A stretch of DNA of 64,000 bases from assembly GCA_016801885.1 (NCBI GenBank), contig CM028899.1, positions 21,566,501-21,630,500 on the forward strand, in the 5' to 3' direction. Made by a program: the position numbers and the translations under genes. Under the pieces are notes generated by a model. It ran no database searches, was not told the DNA's origin, and worked only from the letters and a program-made list of their open reading frames with translations. Shown in pieces: positions 1 to 10,205 of the stretch (positions are counted from its first letter, which is position 1; every line of letters starts with the position of its first letter). Source of the stretch: Toxotes chatareus. Lineage: Eukaryota; Chordata; Actinopteri; Toxotidae.

Positions 1-248
1 TGAAAATGGAGCATAATGAAAAGAATTTAGCTCTCAACGGAGGCAGCCTGCGGACAGTAATTTCCTGCTCATTGCTACTTGTGAAATACAGTTGCTACTA
101 GTAAATCGCTATGGCAACTAAAGGCTGCCCATCCAGAGGTGATATAGTGTTTTTATTTACTTGATCCCCTGTTTTCTTTCTTATTTCCCCTATTCTGTAC
201 AATACAGACAAAAACACATATCAGTTAATGTGCATATTATTAGCTGGG

Positions 249-350
249 TAATGGAAAACTTTAACAGCATTTATATGTTTAAGCTTCAGTGCCTGTGTGT
301 AGGATGATTTGCATTTTGTATGGAGGAGTTTAACCCTCTTAACCTTCTTA
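249..350 (+). repeat. LTR-like copy, left (endogenous retrovirus)
   Basis: About 102 bp here align with 5232-5332 in the same orientation at roughly three-quarters identity. Shared blocks include an 18-base AT-rich run (atttgcattttgtatg core), the starting taatggaaaa and the trailing ttaacc motifs. The two copies bracket retroviral pol remnants at 3.2-4.96 kb, so they are read as decayed 5' and 3' LTR pieces. The true LTR ends are not visible, and the divergence indicates an old insertion. Bases 1-248 contain nothing I recognise. Confidence 0.5.
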
Positions 351-411
351 TGGCTGAACTTTGCCTGCACTCTGCTATCTGCATGTTTTGCTGCAAAAGT
401 GACACTCATCC

Positions 412-745
412 ATGCATCCATTATCCATACTGCTTATCCTATTAAGGGTCGCAGTGGGGGGGCTGGAGCCAATCCCTGCTGCCATTGGGCAAGAGGCAGG
501 GTACACCCTGAACAGGTCTCCATCATCATATGGAGACAAACAACCACTCACACTCAATGTGGACAATTTAGAGTTGCTAGTCAACCTAATCTGCATGACT
601 TTGGACTGTGAGAGGAAGCTGGAGAACCCAGAGGGAACCCACACAAGCACAGAGAGAACATGCAAACTGCAAATCCAGCAGATTCAAACCCAGAACCTTC
701 TTGCTGTGAGGCAACAGTGCTAACCACTGCACCATTGTGCCACCA
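412..745 (+). repeat. Dispersed teleost repeat inserted beside the LTR-like copy
   Basis: The block starts with a catgcatccattatccata-type motif and a gggtcgcagtgggggggctgg run. It continues with a gggtacaccctgaacaggtc-like segment and ends with aaccttcttgctgtgaggc, then gctaaccactgcacca. This order of motifs is very common in bony fish genomes. I recognise the family from memory but do not assign a repeat-database name. The 103-residue reading frame across it has no known function and is read as a by-product of the repeat. It interrupts the left end of the retroviral unit and so inserted later. Confidence 0.72.
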
Positions 746-879
746 GGGCTTCACAACCAGTTATTATTATTGCTTGACAGTGATTAAGGACACTCCATCT
801 CACAGCGGAACCTTACCAGGAGTGCCTTGAAAAAGGCGTAGTCTGAATGATAATAACTGTATCCTTTGTTTAGGGTGCG

Positions 880-1720
880 GTTTGTCCTGTAAGGGTGATT
901 CCGCCTGTGTGTCCAGCAGTAATCCACCGAATGTCCAGTATGTGTTGATAAATCATGGTGCAGACAGTTGCAACCACTTTGAAATTTGGGTCAAAGCGTT
1001 GGGATTTCCTGAGGGAGGCAGTTTCAGCCCGAGACAAAGAGATGCATTGAAAAGCAATTTGGAAAAGAAGGAAAGAGAGGATAGTAAAAAATAGAAGACT
1101 ATGACACAGAAAGGAGAAAAAGAAATTTACCACATTTAAAGTGGATTGGAAAAAGCCTTTATGTTCTGGCAGAAGAACTTGGACAAAAAAAAAAAAAAAA
1201 GAAAACAGGAATATAGACAGCAGGGAGACGAGGCGGGGTCTGTTGATACTGTTCATTGTGTTGAGCCTCTTTCAGAACTCGATGTGGATTTGGCCCCCGC
1301 CCTATCCATCACAACCACCAGCCTGTGAAGCAGTTGCTGAATCACCAAGACCACACCGTCAGGGCAACAGTGGGACGACCAGACCCACTGACAGAACGCA
1401 GAACAGTGCATGGGAGGCCCATCTGAAAGAGCACATCCTCAAAGGCCTGCTCCCAGACATCCAGAAAAACACCAAACAAACACTGGACTGACTGGGAAAC
1501 AGGTGGACTGGAGCCAACGGACAGACGTGCAAACTCACCATGAGAGACAGAGGCAAGAAGCAGAGAAAAAGAAAGAAAGGAAAAAGGCTGATCCTGCTGA
1601 GAAACTCCACATGGCTCAACTCCAAGCATACAGTGTCCAAAAAAGCGAGGAGGAGGAGGACAGAGAGGCAGCACAGGGCACCCATGAGGACTGACGGTGC
1701 GTGGGGTCGGAGACAAATCA
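880..1720 (+). pseudogene. Possible gag-derived remnant of the endogenous retrovirus
   Basis: Several short + strand frames (882-1094, 1146-1328, 1410-1694) rich in Lys, Arg and Glu follow one another between the left LTR-like copy and the pol remnant, which is where gag would lie. The 882-1094 frame ends in a charged helical stretch, and 1146-1328 ends in a Pro/Leu/Thr-rich segment, as gag matrix regions often do. Stops and frame changes separate them, and an 18-base poly-A run lies at about 1184-1201. No nucleocapsid zinc knuckle is visible. The assignment rests mainly on position. Confidence 0.3.
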
Positions 1721-3189
1721 AGAGTAAGAACGCCTACACACACAGTGACACACATCAATTAGTTCAGGATGTAATTCAGGCACTGGAGCATAAAGGAGAG
1801 AAATTAGACTCACAGAAAATGGTGTACACTTTGGGTACTCACAAATGTGTGCACGCAGATCGCCTGGTAAACACTGACCAGGTTATGCTTACATCTGGAG
1901 TTTTGACACTTTTTTCACAGTCTCTATAGGAAACACAATTCTAACACAGGAAGGAAACACAGATACATACATGTTTACAGAACAACTGAACCTTACTGCC
2001 TCCCTCGAGATGTGTGTCCCTCCCTGGACTGGCTGTACCGGTACCAAACGTTGTGAAGCCCTCTTTATTTCATCTTTGTTTGGATTTCAATGATAGAAAT
2101 GTGTCTCAAACAGCACTTACATGTAACGCTATAATTATGGTAGGTTTATGTTGTTGTTAAATTCAGCCTATAGGTTCCACTGTAATTACCAAAGAACATA
2201 TCTCAGTGGTAATTGTTGTCATTGTTTGAATGTGTTCAGCTCAGTCAGTTTATGTTTATGAACATCACAGAACAGCACAGGAACAATACAGTACTGCTGA
2301 TCCTATCCTGGGCACAGTGGGCCGAACCTGCTCTTCCTCTTGTCCCGTGTCTCTTGACTTCCAAAGGTGAGCTCTAATTGATGCTGTCACATGGGAACAA
2401 AGTAAACACAAGATCAATTAATATTTCTATGCGAATGTTACCGGCCTCTGCAAGGATAATCCTGCAACGAAAATGAAAATGTATGTTCGGACCTCGGTAC
2501 TTTGACCTCAGTGGTGGGTACGGCCATGATTAGCATGAGAAAAGGAGTGTGTGGTGTGAGATCATGAAATCTGTGTCAGTTGCATGAGTCTCACCCTCAG
2601 TGTTTAAGATATGGTAGCGCCAGTGCTTGTACCAGTACAGTATTGGTGCCTTTGTTTCAATCCCAACTCAACTGACCAAACATTTCCAATTGTTTAGTTC
2701 ATATCCACACGCATTGTTAGCTAAGATGAGCAGAGACAGTGGAGGGATCTGGGACCAATGGATGAGAAACTGCAGTGACACAGCAGCGGGAGGAAGCAGA
2801 GACTTTGCAGGTGTTTTACAACCAGCCTTTGAACACGTACAGAACACCATGTACAATGAATCTCATGGCCAAAACCTTATGCAGTTGAAGGTATTACACT
2901 GGTGTGTAACTCTTTTCTAGTAGCAGACATTATAGTTCCGTGTGAGACATCTCCAGAGAGGGGAGTGGTGGTTTGTACAAGATCTGCAAGCAGGAAATGC
3001 ATCAGTTTATGCTTGGACACCAAATGTTCCTGATCCACACACAGTTTCGTCACAAGTACCCCCCCAAAACAGTTAGTGGTTTTCAGCAGTTGGCAGGCTT
3101 TTTTTTTTTTTTAGTATACCAGTGCACAAAAATTCCCAGTAATGGTTTGCCTTTTCCTTGAAGGGGAAAAATTGTGCATTCACTTTCTT
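1721..3189. other. Retroviral internal region, no recognisable coding content
   Basis: This stretch separates the possible gag remnant from the first clear reverse transcriptase motif. Protease and the RT N-terminal part would be expected here. I see only short broken frames and no confident motif, so the region is decayed, replaced or deleted. Confidence 0.4.
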
Positions 3190-4960
3190 GTGCCAGGGAT
3201 TCTACCAGAGTCCAACCATTTACAATGCAGCTTTAAAGAACCTGGAGCGGGTCAGACTGCCTGGGGGGGAGTGCACTCCTTCAGTATTGTGATGACCTCA
3301 TGATCTGCTTCTCTCACGGAGGAAGCCTGCAGAACAGCCATAAAGAGCACTGTTATAACACTGGGCTGACAACAGTCACAAAGCTAGTCTTAGAAAATTA
3401 CAAGGGGTTCACAAGCAAGTGACCTTTTTAGGACATGTCATGACTGGAGAAGGTAAATCCTTGACACCCCAGTGTAGATAGTGGATTCCCAACTATGATG
3501 AAAAAGAAGTGCCAATCAACAGCATGATCCGAGGTAAAGGCCTGACTGTGCACCTACACGTGACAGGGGCTGAAGACAGTGAAAAAGCTTTCCCAGATCT
3601 AAGGACTGCTCTACAGTCCACACCCACACTGGGACTACCCAACATGACACGCAGACTGAAGATGCAAAGAATGGTCACATGACCAATCTGTCTCAGGGCT
3701 GTAGCAGCCACTGAGAAAGCAGTGCTGGCCTCATGTGACCTTACAGGCTACCAAGACCTGACTTTGTTGCTGTCTCAGTGTGCTTCTGCACATTTGTCAG
3801 AAGCACAGTGGTCAAGATGCATTGCAGTCCTGCTTGAAATGCCTAACATCACAGTTCTTAATCCTGCAACTCTTTTTCCTATGCCAGATGTTGGAGAACC
3901 TCATGACATAGTATAGCAGCCATTAACAATGTTTCCAGTCCCAGACCAGATCTCAGGGAAACACTGTTTCCTAGTCCTGAGCATTCAGCCACAGGTTTGC
4001 ATAAATTAGGTGATGCTGTTGGTACACAGTATGGACCTCTCCCATCACATTTCTTTCCTCAAGCTGCAGAACTAACAGCCTTAACTGAGGCCTGAAACTT
4101 GGCAGTGGGCAAAAAAAAAAAAAAAAAGTGACTATTTACACTGACACTCTCTATGCCTTTCGGGACGGTCCATGATTTTGGCACACTGTGGAAACAGAAA
4201 TTCTTTCTGACATCTACAAGGGAACCTGTTGTCCATCACAAATTAGTGGCGATACTCCTTGAGGCAGAGCTGCTTCCCAAACAGCTAGCTGTCTGTAAGT
4301 GTCAGGCCCACACTAGCAACAAAGACTTTGTCTCACTAGGGAATGCCAGGGCAGATGCAGCTGCCAAGAGCGCAGCAAAACCAACCCCTCCTCTCCTCAC
4401 AGAGCTGTTTTTAGACTCCACACAGCACACTACACCTACAGCTGATATCAGAGAGCTGCAGCAGCACGCCACCCCTGATGAGAAACAGCTGAGGAGCAAC
4501 TGCAGAGCTGTGCTCCCTGATGGTGTTTGGTATGGTCCTAATAACAATCCATGTATCCCTTAATACCTGTTTCCCTTGTATGCAAATAATAATAGAAATC
4601 AACAGGTGCATTCACATGAACCAACACCAAGTGAGAGTAGGAAATACTGTTTGGTGATTGTTGACATGTTTTCCAAATGTAGTTAAGCTTTCCTCACAGC
4701 AAACACAGGTGCCAACACAGTGGTAAGAGAGTCCCAAACCCCTTCGATGTGTTCTCACTAATGGTGCATCGACATCACCCTCCAAGACCTTCTGACAGTC
4801 AGTGGCATGAGCCAGAGTGAGCAACATAGATCCACGCCAGCTACTGCACGAAAGCAGCAGAAGGCCTTTAGTGAGTGCGAGAGCCAATAGGTCAAGAACT
4901 CTGAGGAAGATCAGAGCAGAAAGGGGTCAACCTAGACCTATCCCACGAATTATCTTAATT
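3190..4960 (+). pseudogene. Endogenous retrovirus pol remnant (RT, RNase H, integrase pieces)
   Basis: Motifs occur in retroviral order but in shifting frames with stops. The RT palm has a Y-C-D-D catalytic motif at 3285-3296. The RT thumb motif V-T-F-L-G-H lies at 3419-3436. A connection-domain-like frame spans 3722-3916. An open 136-codon RNase H-derived frame at 4153-4563 contains LGNARADAAAKSAA. An integrase core motif, LVIVDMFSK, lies at about 4651-4677. RNase H to integrase core spans under 100 bases, so the integrase N-terminal zinc-binding domain is deleted. The RNase H and connection style resembles gamma/epsilon-type vertebrate retroviruses (inference). No env is seen before the right LTR-like copy. 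The unit cannot encode a working polyprotein. Confidence 0.82.
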
Positions 4961-5231
4961 GGCCTGGTCACACTAGAGTCTTTTACTCTATCTTAGCAAA
5001 CTGTGGATGTAGATGTTTGGCTCTGCAGCATGCATACATGTGTTTTTTTCATTAAAAACTTTACATTTCTTGTTTGATGTGTTTGAATTTGCTTAGGGCA
5101 TGTATGTACAGGACTACTTTGACTGGTTTCATTTTGACAGATACTTTTAATATATAAACAGCTGTAAAAATAAAAAAATAAAAACTTCCCTTCTTATTTT
5201 AGTTAGCATGGAAGCCTAAAAAGTGGGAGTA

Positions 5232-5332
5232 TAATGGAAAAACTTTAAAACAAAGCATTTGTGTTTAAGATTCAGTGCTCATGTGTAGAACAATTTGCAT
5301 TTTGTATGAAATTAACCCCGTTAACCTTGTTC
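5232..5332 (+). repeat. LTR-like copy, right (endogenous retrovirus)
   Basis: This is a direct-orientation partner of 249-350, sharing the taatggaaaa start, an internal tgtttaag block, the cattttgtatg block and the ttaacc end. It lies about 270 bp after the last pol-derived motif, where a 3' LTR would be expected if env was lost. Terminal TG/CA dinucleotides and a target duplication could not be placed. Confidence 0.5.
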
Positions 5333-8300
5333 AGTTTGGGAGTGAGGAACAAGTGCTGTTGTTCACTTCTTGTTCCTCATTCTCAATGAGCTCTGCACTG
5401 CCTATTCCAGCCCTTTGTCCACAGGCTTTGTCAGATCATCTGTTTTTGTTCCTGCTTGTGTTCCTTAGTCTTCCTCATGCAAAGTATCCTTTTGCCTGAT
5501 CCTGTTTGTTTGCCTGCCTGTTCTTCAATTCATTCACCTTCTTTAATGTTTAGGCTTTCCATACATGCTAATGCTATAAATATAAAAACCATAATGAGCG
5601 CAGCAGTGCTTTTAACTTCCAGGCAAACAGCATGGCAGCATTACTTTTTTTCATGATAAAACTATGCTTTTAATCTCAACCCACAATCTTAGTTGATGTT
5701 TTTGGACATTCACGGGTCATTTGGAGTTTAGTGTATAGCTTTGTTTAGCATCATTACTGTGACAAGCTGCCAGATCTAATGTGTCTATCAAAGGTAGTAT
5801 ATGATTTAAAAAAAGATATTCAATGCAAGGACACAGAGTCACCTCTAAACAGTAGTTTCAGGTTTTTCCAGCAAACATCTAAATACTAAACATGTCCATA
5901 TATAAGCTGTTGCAGTCTAAACCTGCTTAGGGTAGTTACTTGTCAGAGAAGAAATCAGTTGCTGTTTACCGAGAAAAAATATGTTTTCAACCTGGACTGT
6001 ATGGTATGTTGAAGAAGAGATCTGGGTCATGGTGGGAGGAAGCTAATCCTAAAATCACCTGCTTTACAACCACATCTTTCAGTTCCTCCTGGCAGCATCC
6101 CAAGATCCTCATTCTGTGAAGATCCATATGGATCATCCAAAACGCTCTGACTTGGCCACTTGGGTCTCTGATCTCTCCAAAGCTCATGTCGTAGGACTGT
6201 AAATCAACAGTTTCTCCTTTGAGATTGTCCTCATTCTTTCTCCGGCATTGTGTGACAACACCTGCCTGACTCCAGATGCAATTCCAGTTTACCTGTTGAA
6301 ACTACACACCAACCTACTCTCATGATCCCTGAAATACTTAAACTGTCTTTCTTGGAATAGTAACTTGCTTCCTACTGGAGGCTGCATTAGGCCAGTTTCT
6401 CAATGAGCACCATGGCCTCACCCTTGTAGGGGCTTCCTTTCATGCAAACTGCTCCAGTGCATGTTGGCAGAAAGCAGACATGTAACTCCAAGATCATTGC
6501 ATTCCTCACTTTCGTAGAAGTTGTGTTCATGGAAATCACAAACAGAATTCATAAAAAGGCACAACCTTCACAATCCCAGTCCACACTGGTGGACCTGGAC
6601 CTCAATAATGTTTTCTTTTCTTTAACGGTCTTGTGTTGCACTCCACAGTGGACTGACAGCGGGGTGATGCAAGAGAACAATGTCTCTACAAAGGCTCCTA
6701 CCAAGAGAACATAGATAGAATCATGATGTGATGTTGCGTGGTGTCGTTTGTTGTCATCTATTGTTTCTGTGCAGTTTGCACACAGTGCCAGACTTTCACC
6801 TCGATCAAGTAAGGGTACTTTATGGCTCCAGCTCATGCCTGTCATGTGCTTTCATGCTTTTGATGTATTTAGCTCTTAACGTTTAATGTGCTTAATCTGT
6901 CTCCCTGTTTTGCAATACTGCTCCATAATGCAGAACACTTAGACACTGGCTTTGCGTTCCTTATAGAGCACCATACCATCTGACTGATGTGTTACATTAC
7001 AGAGATAAATGGAACAGATGAGCCATTCGGCTTGATCACGCTTAATGTGTAGTGTAAGACATGTACCACAGCAGCTGAATCCGTGCAAGTGTTTAAGGGC
7101 GGGATGGAAGCATGAGGAACAGCTGCTTATGCAGCCTCTCTGTGCCATTATATGTTATATAATTCTAATGCAGCACTGTTTGTAACACCTATTTACAGTA
7201 CATCTGTTGTGATAAGGGAACTTTATACATTTGGCTTTGAACAGAACTGCAGCTGAAAAATGCGGGTTGCATAAGTGTAAATGAATACAGAGATTACTTC
7301 TGCAAACTGCAGGTGGTGGAGGAGAACTTTATTCTGGGTGTCTTATCTGGTCATTCGAGGTCAGAGCTACCTTTGTAGATTCGACTTGTTAGTGGCAAAC
7401 TAATCAAGTTGAGATGAAGTGGAGCTTATTTAGTTTTCTTTAGCTCATCATTTTGTTTTCACAGCCCAGAAATTTAAGCTCTGTCTCGCTGCTCTGATCA
7501 ACTTCGTGTCCAGCAGCAATTAATATGGAGCCTTGTGATAGTCTACAGGGGACGGGTGCAGATGAAGAGGGCGACACATGATCGGAAATTAGCAGAGACC
7601 ACTCAGACAAGCTGTTGTTGTGCTTTTGGTGCAGCTGTGCTAATTTTCTACTAGAGATTTACTAGAGATTTTCTGTGTGCTGTCCACCATCTCTGTTCAA
7701 ACTGAAATATTAAACTGCTGGATGGACAGCCACAGAATCTCATACAATCTCCAGAGGATGAAGCTTATTGACTTTAGTTATCCCATGTCTTCTCCTGTAA
7801 CACCACCGTACAGTTGACATTTTTGTGTTTTAGCGAAACGTCTCTACAACAATGGATTGTTGTAACATTTGCACAAACATTCATGGCTCCCAGACGATGG
7901 ATTGTATTAACTTGAGTTTAGTTTTTTTTTTTTTAAACATAGATCATACATTAAAGTGTATATAGCAAGCTATTTATAACACAAATGAACCCCAAGAGAT
8001 TGAATGAAGAACCCAGCATCAGGCGAATGTATATCCAGTATTTCACCTTCTTATATAAGAGCTATTTTCCATCATTCCACACACAATAATATGGTTTGCA
8101 AGCTGAGGTGCTTCGTGAGCTTCTCTCAGAGATGAATCCCACAGAACTGTTTATAGTATGCGGGGCTGATATGATAAGATTCTGTTATTCAAATCTAACA
8201 CCTCACTGATCTTTCAATATGCAATTAGCATTGATACAGACACAACATTCTGAATGGAGCGTCATTCAGCAGACACACTGTGGCCTGCCACACAGATAAT

Positions 8301-10097
8301 TGTGAGTCGAGTTTGTCATCACGAAGGCTTTCAGGTTTTGTGTAAGTGCAGACTTCTGTGGATAGTACTGAAAGCACTTGACAGAGGTAAATAAAAGTGA
8401 GCTGGCAGCCTTCTCTGAGAGAGAACACAGCTCTGCTGGTAAGCAAAGAGTTTGAAAAGGCTCCAAGTGCTCATTAATGCAACTTAAAGATAATAGAGCT
8501 TAAGTGGTGAGAATACCGAATGAACTAAATCTTTCATCTGGAAGTTCTGCGTGTCGAAAATGTTTATAAACCTAAATGCAAAATCAGACTGCGTTGGTTT
8601 TTAGTAGCTGCTCGTGGCTCATCGTAAACCCAAATTAATATAAAAGGGTTGAATTTTAGTGAAAGTGAAGGTGACAGGAAATGATATCATTTCCATCTCA
8701 GTGATCCTTTCAAGCTTCTTTCGTACGACAAGTTGCAACCAGTGACTTTTACTTTACTAAGCTAATGGTGTAGCAGATGCAGTCATGCAGGTCTGCCAGT
8801 TACAGTTGCGAATATATTACTAACTCACACTTCTCTGTACTCAGTTCACTTTTTCAAAACTCTTCACACAGTTAGCAACAGCAGTCAGTGGGTTCTAAAC
8901 TGTGGATGACTTTTCGGTGCTTTGATAGGAAATACATGAAATCTCCCATCTTTCAAAATTCATGAACTGTTTTCTGACTCTGATTCATCCACCACCAAAA
9001 AACTCTGATATTTACAGGCCATTTCTGCAAAAAAAAAAAAAAAATGAAATTGCATAAACCCCTAATTGGAACAGATGACCTCTACGAAAGACTTCCTACC
9101 CAGTGAGGAAAAAGGGGGTCAAGTGAGACTGAATCCAGAGGGGAAATTTAAATTTGTGCGGGATGATTTGGCATTTTCACCATTCTCTCCCAGTCACAGA
9201 GAGATTTCCACTTTTCCTTCCACCTTACTTTTCATTCCTCAGCCCCTCTGAGGAATTCTTCTGGAGGTAAAAAGAAAAAAAAAAAAAAAAAGAAAAAAAT
9301 TGTGACCACATGATCAGGTCTCCCTCTCTGACACAGATTGCCAAGGATGGATCAGGCTGCAAAAAGATTCTTCCTCAGGTATACGGCAAGAATCAACATG
9401 ATGTGATGATGCATGAATTTGAGCACAAATGCAGAAGACAGGGTTGACTAGCAGTGATGTGTTTCTATATCTGGAGCTATTCTATACATGGATGTATAGT
9501 GAATGTGTGTGGGTGAATATGTGAATATGTATTTGTATAGGTTTGTATTGCATTTCTGGTTTTACTTTAGTTTCATTGCGTGCACTCCTGAAGCATATTT
9601 CTCTGACGCGTAATGTAAGGCAGCACAATAAATAATAAACAAATGGCTTTTTTTCTAACAGAATATTGGTTTATACCAAATAACCACAGTAAATAAATAA
9701 ATAAATAAAAGCTACCTCAAAGTCAACAGTGGTATATGCTGTAACTTTACCTGTTGCGAGTATTTTTTTTTTTTTTAGGTCAGTGTGTTCGGGAAGTTTT
9801 CTCGTTGGAGGACAGCTGTTAGTGTCAGTGTTCTGCTACAGGACGTGATTTTGAAATATGGATGAAGTGTTTTGGTTGTATTAGTGTACATGTTGGATGG
9901 GAGATTAAGTGTTGTGTTGTGAGCTGCGTGGCAGTAAAGAGAACTCTGTGAGGAGTTTTGCAAAAGTGACTCACACAGAGAAATGTGAGTCAGCAATTGT
10001 TAATAATAATAAAAAAAAAAAGCGTGACAGTCTATATTTAAACTCTCTTCAGCGGGTCTGAAACAATGAATTTATGTATAAGGGGTGAGTGATAAGT
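5333..10097. other. Non-coding upstream region, no gene seen
   Basis: Both strands show only short frames without splice context or family motifs. About 5985-6440 has a mildly repeat-like look but no identifiable family. Poly-A/T runs and an (AAAT)n run near 9690-9710 are present. The rather repeat-free block at about 7400-7800 could hold regulatory sequence, but nothing specific can be shown. Confidence 0.5.
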
Positions 10098-10205
10098 TTA
10101 TGTGCTGAGGTAGGAGTCAGCAATGACGTCATCGTCACTGTGACAACGCCAACCACTGAGCTCCTTCTTCGTCTTGTGGAAGAGGTCGTAGTCTGAGGGG
10201 TCAAA
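10098..10205 (-). pseudogene. mariner transposase C-terminal fossil
   Basis: The reverse strand gives a 35-residue frame that begins FDPSDYDLFHKTKKELSG and ends at a TAA. It matches the mariner (DD34D) signature around the third catalytic Asp, normally (S)PDLAPSDYxLF followed by a Lys-rich helix and an S-D-D-E-V-type helix. Here PSDYDLF and HSDDDVI are kept in the same frame, including the Asp of SDY. A TGA interrupts the frame upstream, and I see no inverted repeats or earlier catalytic motifs. It is a small relic about 4.6 kb upstream of gabrr2. Confidence 0.5.

Noticed and set aside
1342..1758. Reverse-strand frames of 138 and 120 codons opposite the gag-like region
   Set aside because: They overlap each other in different frames and oppose a charged + strand frame, which yields Leu/Ser-rich shadows on the other strand.
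5985..6440. Phrases such as cagttcctcctggcagcatc suggesting an old dispersed repeat or retrogene
   Set aside because: Resemblance is weak, and no limits, frame or second copy in the window support it.
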